In this document: positions 24,265 to 35,715 of the stretch, in pieces | Position numbering within the stretch: the stretch's first letter is position 1 | How the letters are laid out: every line of letters begins with the position of its first letter | Source: Ustulina deusta | Lineage: Eukaryota; Ascomycota; Sordariomycetes; Xylariales; Xylariaceae | Direction of reading: 5' to 3' | DNA: 64,000 bases | Assembly (NCBI GenBank): GCA_023159155.1 | Contig: JAJNNX010000054.1 | Span: 310,001-374,000 of the forward strand | Program-made: the position numbers and the translations under genes | Notes under the pieces: generated by a model | Database searches by the model: none | Told to the model about the DNA's origin: nothing | The model's input: the letters and a program-made list of their open reading frames with translations, nothing else

Positions 24265-25329
24265 TTAACAAGCAAGCCGAAGCCGATTACTCAAGAACTC
24301 TCTAAAGCCGGTATTGACAGAGGCCGAGAAGGCCAAGAAGACGAACATGTTGGAGGTCTGGGGGGGCGGCACGGTGCAGAAGTCCGGGACGACGTCGACG
24401 CCGCGCAGGCCTCGGAGGCGCACGACGTCGCCGACCCAGTGCAGCGTGTCGTGGCGGATGTCGACGAGCAGCGCGACGTCGTTGCTCGAGAGCTCGCGGG
24501 GGCCCTCGGCCTCGGCCTCCCACTCGCCCTCGCCCTCGCCCTCGCGCGTCTCCGCCAGGCGGCCGGCCTGCACGACGAGGCGGAGGTGTTCCACGAAGGC
24601 GTGGTCGCGGAGGTACGTGCACACTGGGAAAGAAAGATCAGATGGCCGAAGGCGAAAATGAAGACGGGGCTTAGTAGAGGAACACAAAGTAAACCTCAAA
24701 GGGGGGAAGAGGGGAGAGGGGAGGACTTGATGCGACATACTGGTGCGCCACTCGCAGCGATCGCTCCAGCAGTCGTAGAGCCAGGGGCCCTTCTTGTAGA
24801 GGGCGATGCGCGTGACGAGGCGGCGGGTGGCGGGCGAGAGGTCGGAGAGGAAGGGCTTGACGGCCTCGGCGTCGGGGCCGAAGTCGAAGGTGTGCCCGGC
24901 GTAGACGAGGTGCGTCGTCTCGGAGTGGATGGCGCGGCTGGCGCGCATCAGGGCCGCGCAGATGCACGCCCGCTCGTTGACCATGCAGTACGTCGTCTCG
25001 ACGCAGCGGCGGTTGAAGGAGCGGTCGATCAGGTGGTATCGCGTGCGTGTTTGGGTTGGCCTGGGGGTCGTCGAGGCCGTGTCGGGGTGTTCCCTGTATT
25101 GGCCGCATTGGCTGCATTCCGGGTGCACGGATGGCGTGTCCGATTCGCCGTTCCGGATCGATATTGTTTTCGACATGGCCCGTTTATCCTTTCTGTTGCT
25201 TATGATACCCGTGCCCGAGTTTGGGTTTCCTTTAGTATCGGTGTTGAGGTATGTATCCCCTGCATCGAAGAGGTATGCGTAGATCATCAGACGCAGCTCG
25301 CAGGGTATGCTCATGAAAGGTGAGTCCAT
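24265..25329 (-). CDS. F-box-like (2EXR-type) hypothetical protein
   Basis: The N-terminus has IPCELRLMIYAYLF, the opening helix of the large fungal family with an F-box-like start, followed by CMVNERACICAALMRASRAIHSETTHLVY typical of its second block. The continuous frame is 354 aa. A 117-bp GTATGT..CCCAG segment (24740-24624) is probably an intron: removing it joins CEWRT to TYLRDHAFVEHLRLVV, restoring the usual spacing and leaving 315 aa. Because 117 is a multiple of three, the frame stays open either way. GC-rich with Glu/Gly-repeat codons near 24480-24560. No enzyme domain, role unknown. Confidence 0.75.
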   Translation of the reverse strand: MDSPFMSIPCELRLMIYAYLFDAGDTYLNTDTKGNPNSGTGIISNRKDKRAMSKTISIRNGESDTPSVHPECSQCGQYREHPDTASTTPRPTQTRTRYHLIDRSFNRRCVETTYCMVNERACICAALMRASRAIHSETTHLVYAGHTFDFGPDAEAVKPFLSDLSPATRRLVTRIALYKKGPWLYDCWSDRCEWRTSMSHQVLPSPLFPPLRFTLCSSTKPRLHFRLRPSDLSFPVCTYLRDHAFVEHLRLVVQAGRLAETREGEGEGEWEAEAEGPRELSSNDVALLVDIRHDTLHWVGDVVRLRGLRGVDVVPDFCTVPPPQTSNMFVFLAFSASVNTGFREFLSNRLRLAC

Positions 25330-26644
25330 GATGAATTCTCAAGCAATAGGCTCGAGTTCTGATTCTCGTCGAGACAGGATGGAAAGAACGAAATAGAGGA
25401 AATAGACACGTCGCGCCCTCTCTTATTCTTATGTGAGCAGCTCACCGAGGTCGATGAGACCAGCAAGGTTGTCGCCATCAAGGTCCTCATCTCATTCTTT
25501 CTCCAAGAATCAAAGACACTATCTAGACTAGACTGACCCAAACAAGTCAAGCTGACCGTCCCGCTCGAAATCTTGACGCACCTCCTAATGCCACCTGAGT
25601 TGGCGCAGTATCTCAAGTCAGATAAATCTCCATCACGTTGTCGTTAATAGGCCAAACCCCTCACCATCGACTTCAGCTTAATGGTAGAGTTATGGCACGG
25701 TACATGCTACTCTCGCCCTTTTGTCAGCATCAATTAACCCTCGATGAACAGGCAAATAAATAGGACGGACATTCTGCGTACGAAATAGCCATGCATGAAC
25801 GTGTGGAGGAATATGGTTATGGTTAAACCCCAGTAGATAGTGTAGTGACATTCATTTAACTGCTTCCCCACATGATGGATGCACCGCTTTTATACACCGC
25901 AGCTCACCTACCCAGCTGCATTACTCGTCGCATCTCAAAAACCGCGATGTGCCAGTCTCAGTAAACACAATACAATACATATGGGAAAAGGCAGATGAGC
26001 GTTACATTCAACTTATAGGCTTCATGAGCAAGGCGGGAGGACCTCATTGTTGCATATATATGATCAAGACGTCTGTGGCCCTTCGGGATCCTTCATCTTG
26101 AACAGTACAAGTGACGATACCAAACCTCTACCAGCGGTCGATTGAATGTGAATTGACTACAGATAGACTAGGTAGTCTAGTCGCCTTACCAACACCTACA
26201 GATGATCGCAAAGCCCTTAGGTCACTGATTGACATACAAGCGAAAGGATCTACAACCAAGAAAAATTCCTCATCTTTCGATGCCGTCCATCCGGCTCGGA
26301 ATTACCAGTATAATATGGGACATATATAACCTTCAGCCGATTCCCATCTAAGCAGCCAGGATGGAAGTCAACGTTTTTGTCTTTTTTTGACACAAAACCC
26401 AACCCACTGACCAATCAACTATAGTTCTACCTCGGTACCAACCCGCCGCCATCAAAAATGGGATGAAAATGAGAGCAGGTAGACCTGCGTTGACAAGCAC
26501 CGGAACGCCAAGCCATGCAATCAGTCAGTCAACCCAGCCTAAGTCGGCCCAGAGCTTCTTTGGGCCGTCGTCTAATTATAAACAAGGAAATTGCGTTTGC
26601 GCGTGTGTACACTATGCGTGAGAAGAGAACCACGCATGAGTCGC
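25330..26644. other. Intergenic, no supported gene
   Basis: Downstream of the M28 gene and upstream of the F-box-like gene. Around 25436-25530 a short plus-strand stretch (LTEVDETSKVVAIKVL) looks protein-like and could be a relic, but it is too short to assign. Confidence 0.4.
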
Positions 26645-29454
26645 TCATACCGCGACGAGCGTTGTAGCGGCGAAGTTGATAATCTGAGCTGTCTTGTCAA
26701 TGATAGACTGCGCAAGCGGCCAATCTTCTGCCTCTACTACATCCCGAATGGCGGGGAAGTACGCTTCATCATATTCGGACCAGAGCTGTGGTCCAAAAAT
26801 GACATGCTTGAATTGAGTTCGGTTCGGTATCTATTCATAGTTCAATGATTAGCATATTGCATCGATGCGAGTAAGAATAGGGGACATACACCACCGCCGG
26901 ATTCAAGATCTAGTAGGTCCGTCTCAAAAGCAGACATGCGATTGTTATAGTCAAGTCGTCGGATACCCAAACCCGCGGGTTCCCATCCATTCGCTGCGAT
27001 CACGTTCTGTTCCCAGTATGGCTCCCACTTCTCGAATTGTGAGACAGATCTTTCGACATGCTTGATTGCGTGCTTGATGGGATTCAAGTCGATCTTTCGG
27101 TTGTCGCCCTCGTGAATACCCTTCCTATCGGCCCATTGCCACAGATTGCCCATGTAGCGGTCCAAGCTAGAAGCATAGTTACCTAAATCGAAGGGCAAAA
27201 TCGGTCTATCAGCAAGCTCTATAATGAGAAGCGCGAGCACTTGCCCGAGTAAGCCATGATACACAAAATCTCGGTCACCGATTGATTCCATCCAGTGGAA
27301 GTTGTCGTAAGAAGAGTGGGACGGGTGTGATTCGCCGCCAAAGCGAATATCTAGCGAACTGGTGCCCGCCATGTCCTGGAAGGCAACATAGTCGCTGTCG
27401 GACCCCAGAGACTCGAGGTCGGCTTTCCTATCCTTCCATAAGGCAAGTAGGGTTGCGTTCGCAACGGGATCGATGACTCTTTCGATGACCTTCGTTACTA
27501 GTTTGCGGAACATGGGTGAACCGGCAGCATGGAAATCTCGGCCCGAAACAGCACCATCTAAGTTGATGTATGCGAAGGCTTGCTTTTGGAGAACCTCGAG
27601 GTTCCTTTCGACAAACTCGGTACTCCCGATCATATTATACTCTTCGGCATCCCAACTCATAAACTCAATGGAGCGGAGGGGGCGCCAGCCTTTAGCTGCT
27701 AGCTCGCCGAAAACACGTGCCACGTCGAGCATGATGGCCGTACCAGAATTGGGTTCCGAGGCGCCAAAAGCCCATGCATCGCGATGGTTGCCGATGATGA
27801 TAGATTTCTCGGCTTGCTCGATGCCGTCGATCTTAGCGTAAATATTCCAGATCTTTTGTTTTTCATTTTCGTCCTGCTCGTTCTTGAGACGTACGACGGG
27901 CGACGATGAATTGCCAGACCACCACTTCACATCCAGGACACCACCCCTCCAGCTCTTCGGGCTGGGTTCACCAAAACCCTCAATATGCTGTAGTAATACC
28001 TGTGCATCCCTCCAGGCAATCGGCAGGCTGGGGATGTGAATAAGTCCTTTGGTCTGGTCTAGTTTCATACGGGGGTTCTCCTCCTTGCTCTCCCAGCCGG
28101 GGGTGAGCACATCGCCAATGACCCAGTTGGACAGACTGACAGAACCCCTCTCGACACCATCAGCCGGCATATACCGTCCCTTCGGCGCGGGTTCGCCCTT
28201 GACGAACCCGTCGTCGGCAGGGTCGCTGTAGACAATGCATCCGACAAACCCTGCCATCTCTGCCGCCTTGACCTTGAGCGCGAGGTTCTCCTGCGTGCCG
28301 TGGTAACGGACGAGGGCTATGGCGCCTTTGGTGTCGATGCCCTTGTCTGTAAGCCTCTTGAAGTCTTTGCGAGAGCCATAGTTGGCATATATCAGCGGGC
28401 CTCTGACATCTCCGGATTTTGAATGGCCGTGGAAGGCGTATGTCTGGCGGCCGGCGGTTTCTCCGCCCACCTCGTTCTCTTCCAGCAAGGCAGTCCAGGT
28501 GGGCTTCTTTCCATCCGAGGACAAGATCTCGATAAGCCGGCCGTTTTTCTTGGGGTAGTTCAGGTACACATAGTATTCATCGACGGCGACTTGGTCAAAG
28601 CCGTCATTCACGAAGCTATTGTGCACATCCATGGCAAGCGCATAGTCTCCCTCGGTGCCAGCGAGATGCGCAAAGCTCGTAAAGTGCCTTAGCGATTCTC
28701 TTATCTGTTCGGATTGGACGCGTAACTGGACGAACTGCCGCACGGCCTCGGGATCGAACATCTGGCCGTTGAAGCGCCGCGACATGTTGGTGAACAGGTC
28801 GCTCGCGAAGACGAGGTAAACGGTGCCGAAGACGGCGGTGAGGGCAAGCAGCCGACCGATGACTACCGCCACATCGCGGCCGTTCATGGCCAGGGTCGGG
28901 AATCGCCATCTCGTTCTCGTTCTCGTTCTCGTCTCGGCCGCTTCGTCGTCGTCGTCGCCGTCGTTGCCGTCATTGTTCGGAGGGTCAGACTGACGGGGGA
29001 GTCGAACGGTCAACCGCGGCAAACGCCACCTCCATTTCCATCGCGGCAACGAGAAGCGCGAAAAGCCCATGCGTTTTGTCCATGACGACGTGCTCGCGTT
29101 CTCGTCGCTGAGGGGGTCTTCTATCTCCAGCTCTTGCATCTCACGCCGCACCTGGGCGGCCTCGTCTGCGTCGCTGTCGTCGTTGCCGTCGTCGAGGCTC
29201 CATTCCGACCCTTCATCGTCGGTTTCGACGACTGGAGGCCGGTAGCCCGCGGGTGCCCTCCTCGACGGGTCGAGCGGCCGGCTATGGCGGAGGAGAGACT
29301 GGGCCTCGGTCTCGTGATCGGGTCTCGTGTCTGCGGGTGACGGCGACGGCGACGGCGGCCAGGGCGATCTGGAAGACGATGCGTCGCCGGCGGTGGCTTC
29401 CTCGTACGACGGTATAGGCGGTGCCGGCTCGTAGCGGGACTTCTCGGACGGCAT
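26645..29454 (-). CDS. Transferrin-receptor/GCPII-like M28 membrane protein
   Basis: Two exons: 29454-26890 and 26830-26645, intron 59 bp with GTATGT donor and GCTAATCA branch; 916 aa. Layout: acidic cytosolic tail with PPIPSYEEA (a PPxY-like adaptor motif), one transmembrane helix (about 195-219), PA domain (about 344-418), M28 peptidase fold (about 530-720) and TfR-like dimerisation domain. Metal-site motifs NHRDAW, SWDAEEY, YINLDG and HSSYDNF are kept; the usual DPNSG reads EPNSG (about 565). Yeast relatives Tre1, Tre2 and Vps70 act in vacuolar sorting and ubiquitin-ligase recruitment. The start at 29454 is preferred: an ATG 45 codons upstream runs through a trinucleotide repeat. The last exon supplies the conserved end IINFAATTLVAV. 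Confidence 0.93.
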
Positions 29455-29477
29455 TGCGCAATAATAATAATAATAAT
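29455..29477 (+). repeat. ATA/TAA trinucleotide repeat in M28 leader
   Basis: About six units of ATA at 29460-29477, a few bases upstream of the M28 start codon and so within its 5' leader. Length variation here would change leader spacing. Confidence 0.85.
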
Positions 29478-31295
29478 ACCAGCAATAATAATTCAAGGCA
29501 AGCACATCGGAGCCAAGGGACGGCCAGGATGAAGCGGAAAACGGAAAGGAAAAGGAAAAGGAAAACGCCGATGGTATCAAGTGAAACACAGGGCCGACGC
29601 AGGAATCCGAGAGCGGACGACCGAAGACGAGACGAGACGAGAGACGATGTCGACACGACGATAAAGGAGTGGACGGATCTACACTGGACAGGAGAAGGGA
29701 AACCGAATCAGGAATGGCAAAGAAACCAGCACATCGGGTCGAGGTAGCTTGGCTATCTACTCATGTATTCGACATTGACGCAGAGGGTCTATAGCTTTAG
29801 GGTATCGAGGTCGGTATGGGGGGGGGATACAAAGGCGAACTTGCCGACCTTCCAGAATCAATTGATGGTGTTGGCAGATCGACTATGTCCTCTCCCGCCT
29901 GTTGCTTTTGAGAAGGTTTGTTGCGTGAGAGACTGAGACACACCTTGTGTAAGACAGGCCTGGTCTGGTCTGTTTGGCACCGGGGTGACGCCAGGGTAGG
30001 TACTTGAGTACCTACCTACAGATAGTTGACTGTATATGTACCCCTCTAGCGTACATAGGTCTTGGCTTATATTGCCAATCCTACCTAACCCACCTAAACC
30101 TTTAACGGTGGACATACCTGACTTATAATACCTACATATTTCCAGTCTGCAACTGCATTTCGTGTTTATTGTGTTAGAATAGTCTTTCTCCTTTCATCTT
30201 AACATTGCTGTAGCTTCTCGTACTTTTATAACAGTGTATCGGCTAAACGGATTAAAAATAAAGTGTTTGGCTTGGGTACTTACCTAGCTAGGAGTGTGAG
30301 AACGACCGTCATACAAATGATGTAACAGCACATGTTCAGCAACTAGAAGGTGGGTTGTTGATGTCTATACTCCGTACTGGATGGGAATATGTGTATCTAG
30401 AGTAATTGCCATGGAATTCACTGTGACTGTAGATGGAAGAGGTAGGTTGCTGGTATTGTTATATGTGCAACGGGCGTATAGAAGGTACATACACATGTGA
30501 CATAGTAAGATGTAGGTATAGTTTTGAGCCCTGTCGCAGGCACAGTAAGCAAGAGGCAGTGGATGTATACCACATCCCGTCCCTGCACTAGTGTCTCGGA
30601 GTATCGGAAACAATGTTCTACTACTGAGATGACCAACTTATTAAGCTGGCATTTTCAAACCTGAAGCTTCGTCTCCTGATACTAGAAATGCGTCCCCGAA
30701 TATCCCAAGCGCGTGTCGTTTGGATATCATTCTTGAGTCTAACGGCCAGTCAAGACTATTCTTCCCATGAATCACGAATCAACATCACCTATCCTAGGTA
30801 CTTATTTAGTTTAGCTTTAGTTTAGTAGCTGCTAGATAGAGGTAATACGTAATCAATCTGTCGCACAGCCTCGCTCAGGGGCATCTCCTTATCAACGCGA
30901 GAACCTCCTAAGCTACCCAGTCCGTTATCAGTCCCCCAAAACACACAACCTTATTTACTGCCCTCTCTCGCAGTCATACCAATACCTAGCAAACACTTGG
31001 AGACAGAAGTGGGTAATTATACCTCTCATTAACTGCAGCCGTCCCCTTCTCGGTTTCAACCCCTCGCCCGACTATTAGTAGGTCAATGTCCCCAAATCTC
31101 TCGAGATATACATATGTACACAAGAATGCCTGTCATCCCGCTCCCGGCTCCCCGCCGCCGCTCAAGCTTCATAACACACCAGCGTACATTTGCCCGAAAT
31201 CTCGAGTTTCTGATTCGAGTAACGACATTTGGGCAGTTTCTTCTCATCCGACCACAACACGCTCCAATGGCTTCGTCGGCCGTCTGGCCGTCTGA
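29478..31295. other. Promoter of M28 gene and 3' flank of Vps35
   Basis: No gene seen. Contains a run of eleven G near 29817-29828 and several ACCTACCTA-type repeats. Both neighbours are on the minus strand. Confidence 0.5.
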
Positions 31296-34142
31296 TTATT
31301 TCTGAGGGTACAATATTATGCCCTCGTATTGTCTTCCGGCAATGTTCTCGAGCGTATGCCTGAAATGTCTCTTGCTGTTTTCGATGCTGACTGAATCTTG
31401 TTGATTCGTTCCGAGATTTGAGTGTATCAACTCAATCAGTCCATTGATGTACTTAGTTGTAACCTGCGCTTTTGTCAGTCTCGTTGCCTTCTTCTCAAGT
31501 GATGCTATGGCTCTTACAGCTTCATTGGCTTGGTCAAAGTAGTACACATAACGGTCGAGAATCTCCACGAATAACTCGATTGAGGTAGCCTGTTCCATAC
31601 AAGAATCCGCTACTCTGAGCGCTCGCTGCAGGCACTCGAGCACTCTCTTCCCATCACGATAGAGCTAGTACCAAAGTCAGTAAACTGTTTTCTGTGCAAG
31701 TAGGACATCATAAGGATGGGTATCCTTACGTCTTCGTCAGACTCCTCGCTTGCGGCAATTGGTGTAGCCCACCACAAGTGGCTTGCCAAATACACCGCTC
31801 GGCATTGATCTGGCTTCCGAAGAAGCTTGCTTCCGTGCAACGCGCACTTGGTGATCAAAGTATCGTAATTCTCTTTGCCGAAGTTTCTTGTCTGGTGCAG
31901 CGCACTGGCGATGACACAGACCGCCTGGAATTGCGCCTTTGAATCGGAAATGGCCTCTTCGTATACTGTGAACGCCTGGGCAAAATACTCGTACGCGACC
32001 TCCTCAGAACCAACCATGTCTGCCGTCTGTCCACAGGCGGTGAAAAGACGAAGAGCAAGCTCGGCCGCACCAGAGCCATTGACTCTTGTGTACAGCGACG
32101 AGATAGAAGAGTGCATGAACTTGAACAAGGCGCTCAATTGCGTTTCCCAGTTATCATCATAGTGCTCGCGCGCCTTGTAACGACGTGCCAGTTTCATACC
32201 GGCCGTGATGAGAGGGGGAGTCGTCGTCCGGATGCGCTCGTTGCCGTCGGCATACGCCTTGCGCGCAATCTGGAGAAGGCGAAATTGGGTATCGTTGTCT
32301 TCACCATTCAGCAAGTGGACAATCCTCGCGAGCCATCCTTGTTCTTCCATCGTTTCGTCTGTCTCCATGGCACGGCGCTGAGGACCACCTGGATATCCTG
32401 ACGGCTGCTGCGTACCTTCCTTGATCAAGACTTTTAGAACCTCCAAAACATTTTCCAGTTGTGTGGTCGTTGAAATGGGAATCTGGTCTCGTAGCAGACT
32501 TCTGGCGACTTCGCCAGCGACTGCCCTTCTCGTAGGATAAGTCTGAGACTGGACGAGTGGGACATATGTCGGGAGAGATAGAGCGGTGAATATGGACGCA
32601 TATCTCTTCAAGGGGGCCTGAAGAAGAGCGAGTAGACTGTGCTGGGCAGGAGGGGAATGGAGATCGGGGCTATTGGCGTGTTCTTTGACTTTACGGTTGG
32701 CATATTCGAAAATCTGGTCAACATAATCCAGTCGGGTAGGGTAGATGTTGAGAGCTAGGTTTGTCAGGGAGACGAGTAAGGCAATTGTGTCCTGAATGGG
32801 CAAATGCTGTGCACTGACGAGGTTATTAACTTGTTCGAAGAAAATCTCGTAGAGCTTGACGTCTTGCGGAATACCACGGTCGGCGTCAGATGCCGGTGTA
32901 GGTTGTTCTTGCTGGACTTCGACAGCAGTAGTCTCAGTATCGGCGATGGAGGGTGCTGCTTCAGCCTGTATAGGGGCGGTTTCGGTATCTGTGGCGGATT
33001 CCCCGTTCGACTGGCCGCCATTTGTTTCGGTGGCCGGTTCGGTCGCGGCAGGTTTGGATTCCTGCTGTTCTTTCCCTATTCGGATCTTCTCGAGCAAATC
33101 GGCCAGTGCCTCCTCTTCGAGCTTCGCCTTGTCTTCGGTGACGTTCTGTTGCGATTCGCGCTCGGCGTAGTCCGACAGCCTGTCCATGAGCCCGATCACA
33201 ATTGCTTTCACATCGACGTGAGGATTCAATCGCGAGACGGCGCCAAGGAACTGGTCGAGTGTGTGTAGGTGGAACTCGTCGGGGAAGACCTGGGTGATAA
33301 TCTCCAGCAGGTATTCCTGGGCCAGAACATCTCGACATTGGACGACTTGTTCCAGCAGGGGAGCCAGGATGCCGTTTTTGTAGGCTTCAAGATCGACCAA
33401 TTGGCTCAATCGCACAATATTGCTACCAACAAGCTGCTGCAGTTCCTTGCGCTCCTTGGTGCGTTGCTCCCGTTCTCTCGAGTGGCCCTGGTGTTGCAGT
33501 CGCACCCAGAGCTTGTTCATCTCGACGAAGTTGGTGAGGATGAAGCTGATAGAGTCTTGGAGATTCCCGTCCAAGCCGTCGCTGTCGCCGGTGGGGAGAT
33601 AGTCTCTCGCCTGGCCAGAGAGGTAGTAGCGGAGGAACAGGCCGCGGATAGGATGTTGGACACCACGGGTCATATCCATCATGTCCTTCATGAGCTCCTT
33701 CACGGGGGCGTCGGGGACCGACATGTAGGCGGTGCCGACAGTGATCATGAGGTACAGGCGCGGGACGATGTTGCCGGCATACTGGACGAGCTCGTAGAGG
33801 TCGGCGAGGTGGTTGTGGGGGTGGTTCTCCTTGAGATGGACGGACAGGTAGCGCAGGGCATCGAACACGGCCATGTAGAGCTCGTAGTACTGCTTGGGTC
33901 CCAGGCTGCTCGTGCGCAGCTCCGAGACGAGCGTCGAGCTGGTACGGGGGCGAGCAGAGTCAGCGTGAGCCGGATGCCGGGCGCGACGGGTGTGTGTGAA
34001 CATACCAGCACTTGAGAGCGTCCATGAGCTTGCCGGGCGTCTCCAGACATTTGCGCATGAGCGCCGTCTGCTGGCGCACGGCAACCAGCGCGTCTTCGAG
34101 CAGTCTCGCCTGGTCCTCAGGCGGAGCCGGCGTGTTGGACAT
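31296..34142 (-). CDS. VPS35: Retromer subunit Vps35
   Basis: Three exons: 34142-34006, 33938-31730, 31664-31296 (2715 nt, 904 aa). The PRLYLM motif that binds Vps26 is at about 104-109, just after the conserved [19 protein letters not shown] block. The alpha-solenoid continues to a C-terminus with [20 protein letters not shown] and IVDR-type helices. A low-complexity Thr/Glu/Ala-rich insert of about 60 residues lies near 338-398 and makes the protein longer than yeast Vps35 in that region. Role: core of the cargo-selective trimer that returns receptors from endosome to Golgi. Introns are GTATGT..CAG (34005-33939) and GTAAGG..TAG (31729-31665). The first exon codes only 45 residues. Confidence 0.97.
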
Positions 34143-34839
34143 GGCGGCAGAGGGAGGCAGACGCCGAGCCGGGGGCGGAGGGGGGTTTGCGTGTCGGGCG
34201 AGCTGACGGGGGCGAATTGCAGGTGCGCGCACAGTCTTCAGACAGATGTCTCACGGGGCATCGGATCGGATCGAGCAATGACCGCGGGCGGGTTGCGGCT
34301 CATCTGTCGTGTGGACGTGTGTGGGATGGGTATGCGAGAGGAGAAGGGAGTTGTAAGAGAGGCAGAGCAAAGCATTGAGCAAACCGAAGATCTAGTTCGT
34401 GTATGTACATGTACAGTTGACCTTGCCTGCGCTGCCCAGGTAGGTGCATGCTGTAGGTACCTGATGTAGCACGATACCTGCCTCCCCAGCGAGACTAGTG
34501 TACGCACTAGCTTCCCTGTGTCAAGGTAGCTACTTACTTACTTGCATAGTCCCACATGTATGTGCCCAGCCTAGGCTCAAGCCACACATCGGTCACGTTG
34601 AGTTAGATCACTGCGCCACAGATAACGTAACCCGTTGCCGCACATAAATAACTGGAGACCATCACATGTTCTTCAAGAACTATCTAGTACATCTATCTAT
34701 CTATTGTCTAACACAGCACAAATACGAGACTACCTCGTACCTAGTACTTCTCCAAGTCTCCTGAAAGTTGTATAGTGCGCTGTTAGAGTTTCCTTCACAA
34801 GCCGGGTATTGAGTTCACTGAAAATGAATCAATTTGAAT
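34143..34839. other. Upstream region of Vps35
   Basis: No gene seen. Has several short direct repeats such as CTATCTATCTATC (about 34690). Confidence 0.5.
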
Positions 34840-35640
34840 GCGATTACGCTCCGAAACCCGGATCGTGTCCGCATCATCGCTTTCGGGGAAGCATCTCCCG
34901 AGCAGGTACTCTCATGTCGCAAGCTGGCGAGAGCTGCGTCTGGCATACCACTTACTATGGAAGACATGTGGAACAAGAACATTAATTATTTGGCACGCAA
35001 GCCACTGGTCAGGGACGACGGGTGGCGCGTGTGGTGCCGGTCACGTGCTCACGATCAAGGCGAAGTTCTCGCAACCTGCAAGATGATCCCCAGAGAGCTC
35101 CTCACCCACCTTGTTTCGGGAGCTAGTCGACAGAAGGCATACTGTATCGCGAGTGTCGCCACGGATCCTCGATAGCGTGGCTAGGGCCTAGCATCGTGGC
35201 TCTCGGAATTTGCTGGTGGGTGGCTGGATGGCCCTGGCAATGCCATTGCTAGCGTCCTTTACACTACCTAGTATAGGGGATGTTAGTGCCTAGTCTAACA
35301 TTTGGGATATTTATGTAGCTATATTGCGATACTGATATCGAGTAGTTTTGTGACCGCAGAGGTTGGAAGAAGCTGCCCGCATATCAGGCTACGCTCTCGT
35401 GGCCAAGTCGCTCCTTGCCCTTAACAAACTGGGTTCAGCTGCTAGAGACTCGTTCATTATCAAGTGCAGAAATACCGGAGCTTTGTATGCGGGACGTGAG
35501 CGATGTCGCAACTCACCTTGAGAAGCTTCTACCTGAACGTGATGAATACCACGTGTCTGTGCTTCCGACTTCCAACCTGATAACCTGGCTTCACGACCGA
35601 AGCGGCTTCGTGGGCACCAAGATTAAAGAGTGACACCACG
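34840..35640 (+). pseudogene. Lyc1-like GNAT acetyltransferase pseudogene
   Basis: The first block, 34840-35175, reads AFGEASPEQVLSCRKL and GIPLTMEDMW, then YCIASVATDPR, matching fungal Lyc1-like N-acetyltransferases. It runs into TAG codons at 35173 and 35182, inside what would be the acetyl-CoA loop (R-x-R-G-x-G). A third TAG is at 35343, just before FCDRRGWKKLP. The tail 35355-35633 has YHVSVLPTSNLITWLHDR, the C-terminal signature of this family, then stops early. No in-frame ATG opens the first block. A probable intron (about 35260-35321) still has GT..AG ends. The first two stops are explained by C-to-T changes in CAG. Confidence 0.65.
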
Positions 35641-35715
35641 AAGACATGGAACCATCTGGGGCGGTGCCGACAGTTGGCCATCATCAAAAAGCATCTGGCA
35701 AACCGCTGCTTTGAA

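Noticed and set aside
23920..25323. 467-codon plus-strand frame
   Set aside because: Antisense of the F-box-like gene at 24265-25329. Its composition (runs of Ala, Glu, Gly, Arg) mirrors the GC-rich third positions of the real gene, and it has no domain.
33269..34015. 248-codon plus-strand frame inside Vps35
   Set aside because: Shadow of a certain minus-strand gene, Val/Gly-rich without motifs.
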